From Bacteroides sp. (lineage in GTDB: Bacteria; Bacteroidota; Bacteroidia; Bacteroidales; Muribaculaceae): a DNA stretch of 64,000 bases. The DNA is taken from positions 25,099 to 89,098 of the forward strand of contig JAAVCF010000022.1 of NCBI GenBank assembly GCA_014802445.1, in the 5' to 3' direction. Made by a program: the position numbers and the translations under genes. The notes beneath the pieces are model-generated. The model did no database searches. It was not told the DNA's origin and worked only from the letters and a program-made list of their open reading frames with translations. This document shows positions 52,585 to 62,067 of this stretch, in pieces; the stretch's first letter is position 1; each line of letters starts with the position of its first letter.

Positions 52585-53085
52585 TCAACGGGTTTGGTTA
52601 TTGAAAAAATCATCAATCATTGCTTTTTCTCGAGCCTCTTGCTCGGCCATCTCTTTCAGGAAGTTGTCGGCTAAAATCACGTCGGCCTCCACTTGCTTTT
52701 TAGCCGTCTCTTTTCCCAGTTGACGACCATTGGCGAAGGCTATATATTCAGGGGCGGAATCCTCGCTCCCGGAGGGTGCAGGATGAAACACGCTGACCCC
52801 TATGCATGCCAAAACGGCTATTGATGCGGCGATGCTGACCCGGGATGCCTTTTTTGTCCACAATCTTGTGCGGATTCGCGGAACCGTGGGAGTTGACCGG
52901 TCAAAAACCGCCAGCTCAATTCCCATCAAAGAGCGCACACTGTCAATCAAAGGAGAGTGATGGTCAACATGACAGAGAACATATCGAAGCTCATTCTCCC
53001 CGATAACCGAAAGCTTGCAATCCATGAAACATTCGCAAAGTTGCTCCGTCTCCTGAAGCGTCAGTTTATTCTCGCGCACATTCAT
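52585..53085 (-). CDS. Probable anti-sigma factor (single-pass membrane protein)
   Basis: 166 residues. A cytoplasmic N-terminal part (~1-85) has several Cys/His residues (ECFMDCKLSV, LCHVDHHSP). One transmembrane segment (~88-106, SIAASIAVLACIGVSVF) and a charged periplasmic part follow. The four-base overlap with the ECF sigma gene and this topology are usual for an anti-sigma. No FecR or zinc-binding ZAS motif is clear, so the call rests on context. Confidence 0.7.
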   Translation of the reverse strand: MNVRENKLTLQETEQLCECFMDCKLSVIGENELRYVLCHVDHHSPLIDSVRSLMGIELAVFDRSTPTVPRIRTRLWTKKASRVSIAASIAVLACIGVSVFHPAPSGSEDSAPEYIAFANGRQLGKETAKKQVEADVILADNFLKEMAEQEAREKAMIDDFFNNQTR

Positions 53086-53561
53086 TTTTCCAGCTTTTTA
53101 TACGATTCGCTAATTTTTCGCCGCGCACGGCTCATGTTCATCCTCACAGCCTCCACCGACATGTGCATCGACCCGGCAATTTCCTCATACTCTATGCCTT
53201 CATGAATTACCATGTGATAGATACGCCTTTGAGTGTCAGTGAGTCCGCGCGTAATCAATGCTTCAAATTTCTCCATGTCCTCAAACTGCTCCGGATGCGC
53301 TTCCAGATTTGCGGGGTCAATCTCTTCAATCTGCAATGTGAGAGGTTTGCGCAAACGGTCAATACAAACGTTTTTCAGAACCGCGAACAGCTTGTTGCGG
53401 GCTTCTGACTCGGAGTCGACATTTCCGTTTCTCCAGAGCTTGAAGAACGTGTCCTGCAGGGCATCCCGGGCGTCCTCATCGTTCTTGAGGAAGCTCAGTG
53501 CACTGCGGTGGAGCTTGTCGCGAAGTGCCAGGAATGAGGATGTGAGATTATCTGTTGTCAT
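53082..53561 (-). CDS. ECF RNA polymerase sigma factor
   Basis: 159 residues. Region 2 contains RSALSFLKNDEDARDALQDTFFKLW; region 4 has LTDTQRRIYHMVIHEGIEYEEIAGSMHMSVEAVRMNMSRARRKI, a helix-turn-helix. The gap between them is short, as in ECF sigmas. It is the first gene of an operon with a membrane anti-sigma candidate, a small exported protein and an outer-membrane barrel, suggesting envelope-stress or nutrient-triggered control of that barrel. Confidence 0.93.
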   Translation of the reverse strand: MTTDNLTSSFLALRDKLHRSALSFLKNDEDARDALQDTFFKLWRNGNVDSESEARNKLFAVLKNVCIDRLRKPLTLQIEEIDPANLEAHPEQFEDMEKFEALITRGLTDTQRRIYHMVIHEGIEYEEIAGSMHMSVEAVRMNMSRARRKISESYKKLEK

Positions 53562-53721
53562 TGCCTTACACTATAGAGACGATTGAGAAGCGGAATCATA
53601 ACAGGCTGATGGCTTTTTTACAGAAAAGATGCCATCCCGCCCGGGGGCATGACAGTGCTGAAATGGTCAAAGTCCAATGCTGACGGCGGCGAAAGGGGAG
53701 AAATTTGTGGGGAAATTGTGT

Positions 53722-53729
53722 TATCTTTG
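53722..53729 (+). promoter_or_regulatory. -7 box directly before the YfhO-type gene (leaderless)
   Basis: TATCTTTG ends six bases before the ATG at 53736, so the transcript should have almost no leader. Confidence 0.6.
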
Positions 53730-53735
53730 CGGGTG

Positions 53736-56000
53736 ATGAAGAAGTTGCTGCTGTTGACGGTGTTGGTCCTGAGTGTGGGGCTTTCATCGATGGTGTTTCA
53801 TGTCGGGTCAGATTGGGCCGATTCTGACTTCGTGTCGCAGCAGATTCCGTTTATTCTGGAGACCAAGCGTATGCTCGCATCGGGAGCGCCGTGGTGGAGC
53901 TGGAACACGTTTGCCGGCGATAACTTTGTGGGTGCCTACAGCTTCTACACGTTGACCAGTCCGTTTGTGTGGCTCGTGTGCCTGTTTCCGGCCGGTCAGG
54001 TGCTCTGGGGGCTGCTCATAGCGTTGTATCTCAAGGTGATGTGTACGGCGGCGTTCTCCTTTCTCTATTTCAGACGCATGGGCTTCGGGAGGCCTGAGAG
54101 CACTCTGGGCGGGTTGCTTTACTGCTTTTCGTCGTTCTTCATCTGCAATCTCTATTATTTCCATTTCTGCGAGCCGATAATGGTGTTTCCGCTGCTGCTG
54201 ATGGCCTTGGAGGGGATGATCCGGGGGCGGAGCGGGGGTGTGTTGTGGCTGGCCGGCGCTGTGGCGCTGGTGGTGTGGGTCAACTTCTACTTTGCGCTGC
54301 CGTCGCTGCTGCTGGGCGCGCTCTATTTCTTTTTCCGGAGCTACGGCTTGGGGCGGCTCACGCTGCGCAGCACTCTGCAGGCGGCCGGCGCTGTGGCGTG
54401 GGGCATAGCCTTGGCGGCGGTGGTGCTGCTGCCTGTGGCGCTCCACAATGTGGGAGGCGCGCGTGCGGGGCTGGGTCACGTGTCGCTGGGGCGCTTCCCG
54501 TTGGTGTTCAACGCTTTGGAGCGTATCTGCGCACTGATTTTGCCCGGGGTGAGCGAGGTGCGCCATGATGGACTGGCCATCCTGCCTAACGCCTGGGGGA
54601 GCACTCAGGGGTTTGTGACTGTGTTCGGGTGTTTCTGTTCGGCGGTCTACTGCATCCGGCGGCGCAACTGGCTGAGCCGGATGCTGATGGTGCTGGTGGT
54701 GATGTATGTCACTCCGCTCAATGCCCTGTTTTCGGGGCTCACGCAGCCGCTCTACACCCGCTGGCTCTACGGGCTCAACCTGCTGATGATTCTCACGGTT
54801 CTGAGTGTGATGAAGGAGGGGATGAGAGTGAGCCTGCGAGATTTTTGGCGCTACGCAGGGGTGTGCGTGGTGCTGATTGCCGTGGGGGTGGTCGGAGCGC
54901 TGTATCGCGACTATAAGATGATGATTCCCAATGTGGTGTCGGCCAAGATGGTGACATCGCTGGCGCTGTTTGCGGTCAATGGGGCGGCGCTTTATGTGGT
55001 GGTGAAGCGGCGGCGGGTGGCCACGGCCGTGCGGGCCGTGTGCGTGTGTGGAGCCCTCAATCTGTGTGCCACCGTGGTGCTCTACACTTACCGCGGCGGC
55101 GACGAGGGTCGATGGGTGAGCGAGACGGTTTTTGCGGGCGATTTTGACGGCCGCGAGCCGCGGGTGACCCACCGCATCGACGTGCTTTCGCCGATGAGAA
55201 ACTATGGACTTTACCGCAACTATCCGGGGGTGTTCTTTTTCCATTCGTCGATGAACCGCGGCATGCACCGCGCCTATGCCACGGTGGTTGACGACATTAC
55301 GCAGCCCGAGGCGTTCTGCAGCCGCCACCGCGACTCGTTTGCCAGCCTGATGGCGGTGAAGGAGGTGGTGGCGAGCCGCGACGGGGCCCGCATTGGCGCC
55401 CCCTATGAGTGGCCGCTGACCAAGCGCCGCAGTGCGGGGCAATATGCCGTGTGGGAGAATCCCAACTATGTGCCTTTTGGCTGTGTCTATGATAGCTATG
55501 TGACTGAGAGCGAGCTCCAAGCCGCCGTGGATAGTGCAGGGACCGGAGCTGACGTGGCCCTGATGATGCTGGGCAGTATGGTGGTGAGGGATGACGATGC
55601 GCCCGCTTTTGGTCGACTCCTGCGGCGGGGCACGATGACGGGGACATTGCGCCTTGACAGTGTGGCGCGGGAGAGGCGGCGCGAGGCGGTGAGCGGCTTC
55701 GAGGGCACGTCGCGCGGCTTCACGTGTCGCACCGACTTCAAGCAGCCCAAGGCGGTGTTTTTCAGTGTGGTGGCCGACCCCGGCTTCAAGGTAACCATCG
55801 ACGGCCGCCCCGCGCACATCTATCAGGCCAACCTGGGCATGATGGCCCTGATGGTCCCCGCCGGACCCCACGCCATCCGCTTTGACTATCTTCCTCCCGG
55901 CCTCATCCCCGGCGCCGCCATCAGCCTCGCCGCCCTCCTCAGCCTCCTCGCCGCCGCCTGCTTCCGCCGCCGCAGCGAGAATCGCTGCTTTGCAGCGTAA
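53736..56000 (+). CDS. YfhO-family membrane protein
   Basis: 754 residues from the ATG at 53736; an upstream extension in the same frame lies before the likely transcription start. About 11-13 hydrophobic segments occupy residues ~1-460, with a helix near the C-terminus. Asp residues after the first helix (VGSDWADSDF) recall GT-C glycosyltransferases. A soluble C-terminal region contains VTIDGRPAHIYQANLGMMALMVPAGPHAI and then a final membrane helix, as in YfhO/BF3164-type proteins. Family members are proposed to glycosylate lipoteichoic acid or other envelope polymers, but the substrate is unknown here. Confidence 0.85.
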   Translation: MKKLLLLTVLVLSVGLSSMVFHVGSDWADSDFVSQQIPFILETKRMLASGAPWWSWNTFAGDNFVGAYSFYTLTSPFVWLVCLFPAGQVLWGLLIALYLKVMCTAAFSFLYFRRMGFGRPESTLGGLLYCFSSFFICNLYYFHFCEPIMVFPLLLMALEGMIRGRSGGVLWLAGAVALVVWVNFYFALPSLLLGALYFFFRSYGLGRLTLRSTLQAAGAVAWGIALAAVVLLPVALHNVGGARAGLGHVSLGRFPLVFNALERICALILPGVSEVRHDGLAILPNAWGSTQGFVTVFGCFCSAVYCIRRRNWLSRMLMVLVVMYVTPLNALFSGLTQPLYTRWLYGLNLLMILTVLSVMKEGMRVSLRDFWRYAGVCVVLIAVGVVGALYRDYKMMIPNVVSAKMVTSLALFAVNGAALYVVVKRRRVATAVRAVCVCGALNLCATVVLYTYRGGDEGRWVSETVFAGDFDGREPRVTHRIDVLSPMRNYGLYRNYPGVFFFHSSMNRGMHRAYATVVDDITQPEAFCSRHRDSFASLMAVKEVVASRDGARIGAPYEWPLTKRRSAGQYAVWENPNYVPFGCVYDSYVTESELQAAVDSAGTGADVALMMLGSMVVRDDDAPAFGRLLRRGTMTGTLRLDSVARERRREAVSGFEGTSRGFTCRTDFKQPKAVFFSVVADPGFKVTIDGRPAHIYQANLGMMALMVPAGPHAIRFDYLPPGLIPGAAISLAALLSLLAAACFRRRSENRCFAA

Positions 56001-56026
56001 TGTCTTGGTAAACTCAATTATTTTTG

Positions 56027-56034
56027 TAATTTTG
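56027..56034 (+). promoter_or_regulatory. Promoter of the TIR-Mod-Res operon
   Basis: TTGG at 56005-56008, an 18-base spacer, then TAATTTTG (56027-56034). The TIR start codon at 56090 gives a leader of about 50 bases. Confidence 0.6.
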
Positions 56035-56089
56035 CATCTATCAAGCATCATCAATCTTTTGTCCCACTTCAAAAAATTAAATCAATGAT

Positions 56090-56965
56090 ATGAGTGTAGA
56101 TAGTATATTCTCCGCTATAAAAAGATTAAATAATGAGGCTTCGACATTGCGTATTAAATTAGCGAATAAACGCAAAGAAGAGGCAAATGCTCGCGATAAA
56201 GCAATGAAGGCTATTTCGGTAGCACAAAATACAAAAATGGATAGCGTCCGAAAATCAAAATTAACTGAATATGAACGTGAGACAAAAAAGTCTGTAACAT
56301 TAGCTAAAGAGATTGCAGATTTTGAAAAGCGATTAAGCGAAAAGGAGAATAGTTTATTTAAGGAGCAAGAGAAACTTCATAAGGCACAAGAGGAAGCTAC
56401 AGCTAAACGACTTAAAGAGGATGATCGAATAAGGAGACAGACTGACTTCAAATTGCAATTGCTTTCTTCTTCGGTACGTACCGTCCAACATGAACAATCA
56501 AAAATAAATCAGGCTTTCCCTCTATTAGATGTTAGGCTTGATGAATCCTACGACGTATTTATTTCTCACGCCTCTGATGACAAGGCTACATATGTTGATG
56601 GTTTAGTAGATGCTCTCACTACAAGGGGCATTAAAGTTTGGTATGATAAGAATCAGATTGCTTGGGGAAACAGCATACGGCAAAGTATAGATGATGGTTT
56701 GAAAAAGTCAAAATATGCCATTATTGTTTTATCTGAGCATTATATGCGTAAATATTGGACTAGTCGAGAGTTCAACGCAATCTTTGCAAAAGAGTCAATT
56801 TATGGTCAGACCATACTTCCAATTTGGCATAATATTACAAAAGACCAGGTTATAAGCTATAGCCCTATGCTTCTTGATATAAACGCACTTAATAGCGCCG
56901 TCCTTACGGTTGATGAGATAGCTGAAGCATTTGCATCGAAATTAAATTATGCGACTAATGGATAA
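56090..56965 (+). CDS. TIR-domain protein with N-terminal coiled coil
   Basis: 291 residues. Residues ~5-140 form a charged, heptad-rich coiled coil (many Lys/Glu; KEIADFEKRLSEKENSLFKE). The TIR domain starts near 153: YDVFISHASDDKATYVDGLV, KVWYDKNQIAWGNSIRQSID, and YWTSREFNAIFA, whose Glu is the usual NAD-hydrolase residue. Such proteins act in anti-phage defence by cleaving NAD or by making signal molecules, or as scaffold modules. Its 3' end overlaps the mod gene, and the operon is AT-richer than the backbone. Whether it is an enzyme or a regulator of the type III system is not known. Confidence 0.9.
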   Translation: MSVDSIFSAIKRLNNEASTLRIKLANKRKEEANARDKAMKAISVAQNTKMDSVRKSKLTEYERETKKSVTLAKEIADFEKRLSEKENSLFKEQEKLHKAQEEATAKRLKEDDRIRRQTDFKLQLLSSSVRTVQHEQSKINQAFPLLDVRLDESYDVFISHASDDKATYVDGLVDALTTRGIKVWYDKNQIAWGNSIRQSIDDGLKKSKYAIIVLSEHYMRKYWTSREFNAIFAKESIYGQTILPIWHNITKDQVISYSPMLLDINALNSAVLTVDEIAEAFASKLNYATNG

Positions 56966-59000
56966 ACTACGGATGAAAAGCGGTGATGCGGTGGTGGGGA
57001 ACGTGGCTAAGATAGCCGCGTTGTTCCCTCATTGTGTTACAGAATGTGAACAAATGTTAATGGGGGGGGGTAAAAAGACCGTCCTAAAAATTGATTGGGA
57101 TAAGCTCCGAGCAGAGTTAGACTCTGAATTAATACAAGAAGGGGAAGAGCGCTATCAGTTTACGTGGCCTGATAAGCGTGCCGCTTCGCGCCTCGCTAAT
57201 ACCCCGACTGATAAGACTCTCCGTCCTGATTTAGAGGACTCCAAAGATTTTTGGAATACAGAGAATCTTTATATTGAGGGAGATAATCTTGATGTGCTGA
57301 AAGTTCTCCGCGAGAACTATCTTGGCAAAATCAAGATGATTTACATTGACCCTCCGTATAACACGGGCAATGATTTTGTGTATAACGACGACTTTGCACA
57401 GGGACGAGAGGAGTTTGAGCAGTCAAGTGGTCTTTTTGACGAGGACGGCAACCAAGTCGTCGACCCGATGCAGCGTAACGCCGAGAGCAATGGTCGTTTC
57501 CACACCGACTGGCTCAACATGATTTATCCACGACTAAAAGTTGCTCGTGACCTCTTGAAAGATGATGGTGTCATCTTCATTTCGATAGATGAAAATGAGG
57601 TTGAAAACCTTAAAAGAGTCTGTGATGAAATTTTTGGTGCAAAAAATTTCGTTGCTGAACTGATTTGGTCTGCTGGACGAAAGAACGACTCAAAGTATAT
57701 TTCCGTATCGCACGAATATATCCTCTGCTATTTCCGCAATGCGGACCATATCAAAGAGAATAAGATAATTTGGCGTGAAAAAAAACAAGGTCTTGATGAT
57801 ATTTATTCAGCCTATGCTAAACTTAAAAAGGAGTTCGGTAACGATATAAAAGCAATTGAAAAAGGGCTAAAGACTTGGTTTAAGGCTTTGCCAGACGGAC
57901 ACCCTGCCAAAGACCATAAGCACTATAATCGGGTAGATAACAAAGGCATTTATTTTGCATCGGATATATCTTGGCCCGGTGGAGGTGGACCTAAGTATGA
58001 AGTTTTACATCCTTTAACCGGCAAACCTGTTAAAGTTCCTTCACGTGGTTGGATAACAAATTCGACTACTCTCCATGAATGGATTGATGCAGACAAAGTA
58101 GACTTTGGAGAATCGGAAAAGTCTGTTCCTACCTTAAAGGCATATCTATGTGATAACGAGTATGCAGTACCTTATAGTGTATTCTATAAAGACGGTCGCG
58201 CAGCTTCCAAACGTCTTGCAACCCTGATGGGCGACAAGATGTTTGAAAACCCTAAAGATGAAGAAATTATTCAGAGAATAATTGAATTTTGTGGTATACA
58301 TGACGGTGATATTGTTATGGACTTTTTCTCAGGTTCAGGTACTACCGCACAAAGTGTTTTCCATGCCTCTATTAACAAGAAGATAAATATCAAATTCATT
58401 CTTGTACAGTTGAGAGAACTCATAACTGAGGATAATGCCACCGCTGAAAAAGGAAAGAAAGTCGCGAGAGCTGCAATAGCTTTATGCGATGAGTTAGGTG
58501 TACCTCATAATATTTGTGAGATAGCAAAGGAACGTATCCGTCGTGCAGGCGAAAAAGTTAAGGCGGAGGCAGGATTGCAAGGGCAAGGCCTTGATATTGG
58601 CTTCCGTGTGCTGAAACTTGACTCGTCGAATATGGAGGATGTGTTCTACACTCCCGAAGATTTTGATGAGACAAAAATTGTTGGACTTATTGACAATGTG
58701 AAGTCTGACCGCACTCCGCTTGACCTCCTGTTCCAAGTACTGCCCGAACTTGGCATCGAACTCTCTGCCAAGATTGAGGAGAAGGATGTCAATGGCAAAA
58801 AGGTGTTCTTCGTTGACGGCACATATCTTGTCGCTACATTCGACACGGACGTAAATGAATCAACTGTCACCGAAATAGCCAAGATGAAACCTGACTATTT
58901 CGTTATGCGTGACGCATCTGCCGCTAACGATAATGTCCTCGATAACTTCGAGCAGATATTCAAGCATTATTCTCCCGACACCATCCGCAAAATCCTGTAA
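56949..59000 (+). CDS. mod: Type III restriction-modification methyltransferase (Mod), phase-variable
   Basis: 683 residues. The N-terminal AKIAALFPHCVTE is the usual Mod start region, the catalytic DPPYNTGNDFVY is near residue 135, and the AdoMet motif FFSGSGTTAQSVF is near 460, giving the beta-class order. A G9 tract (57062-57070) sits at codons 38-41 (MGGGKK). With nine G residues the frame is open; ten gives GGG TAA at once, and eight runs to a TAA within six codons. The start codon lies inside the TIR gene (17-base overlap; an in-frame ATG at 56958 is also possible). By family, Mod methylates adenine in an asymmetric site and pairs with Res. Confidence 0.95.
   Translation: MRLMDKLRMKSGDAVVGNVAKIAALFPHCVTECEQMLMGGGKKTVLKIDWDKLRAELDSELIQEGEERYQFTWPDKRAASRLANTPTDKTLRPDLEDSKDFWNTENLYIEGDNLDVLKVLRENYLGKIKMIYIDPPYNTGNDFVYNDDFAQGREEFEQSSGLFDEDGNQVVDPMQRNAESNGRFHTDWLNMIYPRLKVARDLLKDDGVIFISIDENEVENLKRVCDEIFGAKNFVAELIWSAGRKNDSKYISVSHEYILCYFRNADHIKENKIIWREKKQGLDDIYSAYAKLKKEFGNDIKAIEKGLKTWFKALPDGHPAKDHKHYNRVDNKGIYFASDISWPGGGGPKYEVLHPLTGKPVKVPSRGWITNSTTLHEWIDADKVDFGESEKSVPTLKAYLCDNEYAVPYSVFYKDGRAASKRLATLMGDKMFENPKDEEIIQRIIEFCGIHDGDIVMDFFSGSGTTAQSVFHASINKKINIKFILVQLRELITEDNATAEKGKKVARAAIALCDELGVPHNICEIAKERIRRAGEKVKAEAGLQGQGLDIGFRVLKLDSSNMEDVFYTPEDFDETKIVGLIDNVKSDRTPLDLLFQVLPELGIELSAKIEEKDVNGKKVFFVDGTYLVATFDTDVNESTVTEIAKMKPDYFVMRDASAANDNVLDNFEQIFKHYSPDTIRKIL
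57062..57070 (+). repeat. G9 homopolymer in mod, likely slippage switch
   Basis: Nine G residues in coding sequence. In this window the mod frame is open (ON). Changing the tract by one base in either direction closes the frame almost immediately. Confidence 0.9.
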
Positions 59001-59004
59001 GCCC

Positions 59005-62000
59005 ATGAAGTTCAAGTTTAAGATTCAAGGCTATCAGACGGATGCTGTGGCGAACACCACCGCTATCTTTACCGGACAGCCTAACCGCAACTCCGCCCAC
59101 TATCGCCGCGACCTCGGCACGTACGCGAAAGATAGGATTGAAGGGACTTATGAAGATGACGGCTACCGCAATGCGGATATTGAGCTTTCCTCAAAGCAAC
59201 TGCTCGATAATCTGCATTCCGTTCAGACAACAGCAGGTGTACCTCTATCCAAATCCCTGAGCAAGATTGACGGCCTGGGAGCCGTCAACCTTGATGTCGA
59301 GATGGAGACCGGTACGGGTAAGACTTACGTCTATATCAAGACGATGTTTGAACTCAACAAACTCTACGGTTGGTCGAAGTTCATCATCGTTGTGCCGAGC
59401 ATCGCTATCCGTGAGGGTGTGGCAAAATCTTTCCGTATGCTTGAAGACCATTTTATGGAGCAATACGGAAAGAAAGCGCGTTGGTTCGTATATAACAGCT
59501 CTAATCTCAATCAGCTCGACCAATTCAGCCAGGATTCAGGGCTGAACGTGATGATAATAAACACGCAGGCGTTTGCCGCTTCTCTCAAAGAGGGAGGTCG
59601 CTCCAAGGAGAGCCGCATTATCTACTCAAAGCGCGACGATTTTGCTTCCCGCCGTCCGATTGATGTCATAGCCGCCAATCGCCCGATAATCATAATGGAC
59701 GAACCTCAGAAAATGGAGGGTGCGGCTACGCAAGCGGCTCTTAAGAAATTCAATCCGCTGTTCGTATTGAATTACTCTGCTACCCACCGCACGAAGCACG
59801 ATACAGTCTATGCGCTCGACGCTCTGGACGCTTACCGCGAGCGTCTTGTTAAGCGCATCAAGGTAATCGGTTTTGAACTTAAGAACCTCCGAGGCACCAA
59901 CGGCTACATGTATCTCGAAGACATTCTCCTATCTCCGAGCAAACCTCCAATGGCACGAATATCCATTGAGGTTAAGAACGCCGCCGGTGAGCCTCGTCGT
60001 CACTTCAAAACCTTAGGTGTAGGGGATTCCATTTTCGTTGCCTCAAATGAATTGGAGGAATACCGCGGTTACGATATTGCCGAAATAAATCCCGGCAATA
60101 CCGCACATCCTGTCGGATATGTTACTTTTACCAACGGCCTAACTCTGCGCAAAGGCGACATCTTTGGCGAATCAAACGAACTGCACATGCAGCGCGTTCA
60201 GATACGCGAGACTATAAAGGCTCACTTCGAGAAGGAGCGCCAGTTGTTCAAGAAGGGAATAAAGTGTCTGTCACTATTCTTCATTGATGAAGTGGCCAAG
60301 TACCGTAAATATGACGAGAACGGTGAACCTGTCAAGGGTGTGTTCCAGACTATCTTTGAAGAGGAATATGCACGGCTTGTAAATGATGAGTTTCATATCT
60401 GGGATGAAGATTACAATGAGTATCTTCGTCGTTTCCATCCCTATCAGACTCACCGTGGTTACTTCTCCATTGACAAGAAAGGCAAGATGGTCGACACCAA
60501 AACCAAGCGCGGTTCCGATGTCAGCGAGGAAGCCTCGGACTATGACCTCATTCTCCGCGACAAGGAGCGTCTGCTGAGTTTCGATGAACCGACACGTTTC
60601 ATCTTCTCTCATTCCGCTCTGCGTGAGGGTTGGGATAATCCGAATGTGTTTCAAATCTGCACACTGCGTCACAGCAATTCTACCACCACAAAACGTCAGG
60701 AGGTTGGGCGTGGCTTGCGTATAGCCGTTGACAAAAATGGAGTCCGTCAGGATAAGGAATTGCTTGGCGAAAACGTTCACGACATCAATGTGCTTACCGT
60801 CATCGCCAACGAAAGTTATGCTGACTTTACCGGTGCGCTTCAAAAGGAGACGCGAGACGCTCTGCGTGAACGCGCTACGAAAGCATCAACAGACTATTTC
60901 AAGGGCAAGACCATTACGCTCAACGGTCAGCCTCATATAGTTTCAGATACAGAGGCGAGCCGCATAATTATCTACCTTGAAGATAACGAATATGTGGATG
61001 ATAGCGGAAACGTAACTCCGAAATATCACGCTGACCGTGAAGCAGGCACACTCGCGCCCTTACCAGCCAAACTTCAACCTATGGTAGAGGAAGTTAATCG
61101 CCTTATCAACTCTATCTTCGACCCGTCCCTGCTTGACGATATGACAGGGAATGGAGCCAAGACGAAATTACCTGAACCTAAGCTCAACGCTAATTTCTAT
61201 CGGGATGAGTTTCAGGCTCTATGGAAAGAGATTAACCATCAGTATGTCTATACCGTCAGCTATAACTCTGACGAACTGATTAAGAATGCAATCCTGCATC
61301 TTAACACTGGCGAGTTGCAGGTGAGGACTCTGCGCTACATCAAGATTGAGGGTAAGCAGCATGAGGATGAAGTGACTGAATTTGGTGACACCAAATCCAC
61401 ATCTCAGGAGCTTACAGACGTAAGCACTTCATCCGTGAAGTATGACCTTATCGGGCAGATTGCCAAGGGTGCCAATATCACCCGCCGAACCACCGCTAAG
61501 ATTCTTCAAGGTCTGCGTCCGGCGAAAATCGCCCTGTTCCGCAACAACCCCGAAGAATTTATTCGCAAGGTTGTGCAAATCATTCGTGAGCAGAAAGCCA
61601 CGATGATTGTGGATCACATACATTACCATCTCACAGATGGAACGTATGACTCCGACATCTTCACCGCAGCAAGCAAAGCGGAGTTCGACAAGGCTTATCA
61701 GGCAACCAAACACGTTACAGATTACGTCGTTTCCGACAGTATCGGGGAACGTAACTTCGCCCACGACCTCGACGAAGCAAGCGAGGTGGTTGTCTATGCC
61801 AAACTCCCTCGTTCTTTCAACATACCCACTCCCGTCGGTAACTATGCACCTGACTGGGCGATTGCCATGCAAAAAGGCAATGTCAAGCACATTTTCTTTG
61901 TAGCTGAGACCAAAGGCTCGCTCCAGTCTATGCAGCTTAACGCAATTGAGAATGCCAAGATTGACTGTTGCACTCAGCTATTCAACGAAATGTCAACCGA

Positions 62001-62067
62001 TAAAGTGAAGTATCATAAAGTCACCTGCTATCAGGACTTGATAGATGCAATGACTGCCGCAAAATAG
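59005..62067 (+). CDS. res: Type III restriction-modification endonuclease subunit (Res)
   Basis: 1020 residues from the ATG at 59005, four bases after the mod stop. Superfamily 2 helicase motifs are in order: Walker A METGTGKTYVY (~100), DEAD-like DEPQKMEG (~232), SATHR (~258) and a late RQEVGRGLRIA (~566). A PD-(D/E)XK nuclease domain is near the C-terminus: NYAPDWAIAM (~946) and VAETKGS (~968). It cuts DNA with Mod when two head-to-head sites are unmodified. Mod loss should also disarm Res, since Res needs Mod to bind DNA. Confidence 0.95.
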   Translation: MKFKFKIQGYQTDAVANTTAIFTGQPNRNSAHYRRDLGTYAKDRIEGTYEDDGYRNADIELSSKQLLDNLHSVQTTAGVPLSKSLSKIDGLGAVNLDVEMETGTGKTYVYIKTMFELNKLYGWSKFIIVVPSIAIREGVAKSFRMLEDHFMEQYGKKARWFVYNSSNLNQLDQFSQDSGLNVMIINTQAFAASLKEGGRSKESRIIYSKRDDFASRRPIDVIAANRPIIIMDEPQKMEGAATQAALKKFNPLFVLNYSATHRTKHDTVYALDALDAYRERLVKRIKVIGFELKNLRGTNGYMYLEDILLSPSKPPMARISIEVKNAAGEPRRHFKTLGVGDSIFVASNELEEYRGYDIAEINPGNTAHPVGYVTFTNGLTLRKGDIFGESNELHMQRVQIRETIKAHFEKERQLFKKGIKCLSLFFIDEVAKYRKYDENGEPVKGVFQTIFEEEYARLVNDEFHIWDEDYNEYLRRFHPYQTHRGYFSIDKKGKMVDTKTKRGSDVSEEASDYDLILRDKERLLSFDEPTRFIFSHSALREGWDNPNVFQICTLRHSNSTTTKRQEVGRGLRIAVDKNGVRQDKELLGENVHDINVLTVIANESYADFTGALQKETRDALRERATKASTDYFKGKTITLNGQPHIVSDTEASRIIIYLEDNEYVDDSGNVTPKYHADREAGTLAPLPAKLQPMVEEVNRLINSIFDPSLLDDMTGNGAKTKLPEPKLNANFYRDEFQALWKEINHQYVYTVSYNSDELIKNAILHLNTGELQVRTLRYIKIEGKQHEDEVTEFGDTKSTSQELTDVSTSSVKYDLIGQIAKGANITRRTTAKILQGLRPAKIALFRNNPEEFIRKVVQIIREQKATMIVDHIHYHLTDGTYDSDIFTAASKAEFDKAYQATKHVTDYVVSDSIGERNFAHDLDEASEVVVYAKLPRSFNIPTPVGNYAPDWAIAMQKGNVKHIFFVAETKGSLQSMQLNAIENAKIDCCTQLFNEMSTDKVKYHKVTCYQDLIDAMTAAK

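Noticed and set aside
53808..56072. A 754-codon open frame on the minus strand opposite the YfhO-type gene
   Set aside because: It is His/Gln/Arg-rich with no domain or signal. It is antisense to a gene with clear membrane segments, as expected for GC-rich DNA. The same holds for the long antisense frames over obgE (3872-5050), the AspT-like transporter (32832-34259) and neuC (724-1818).
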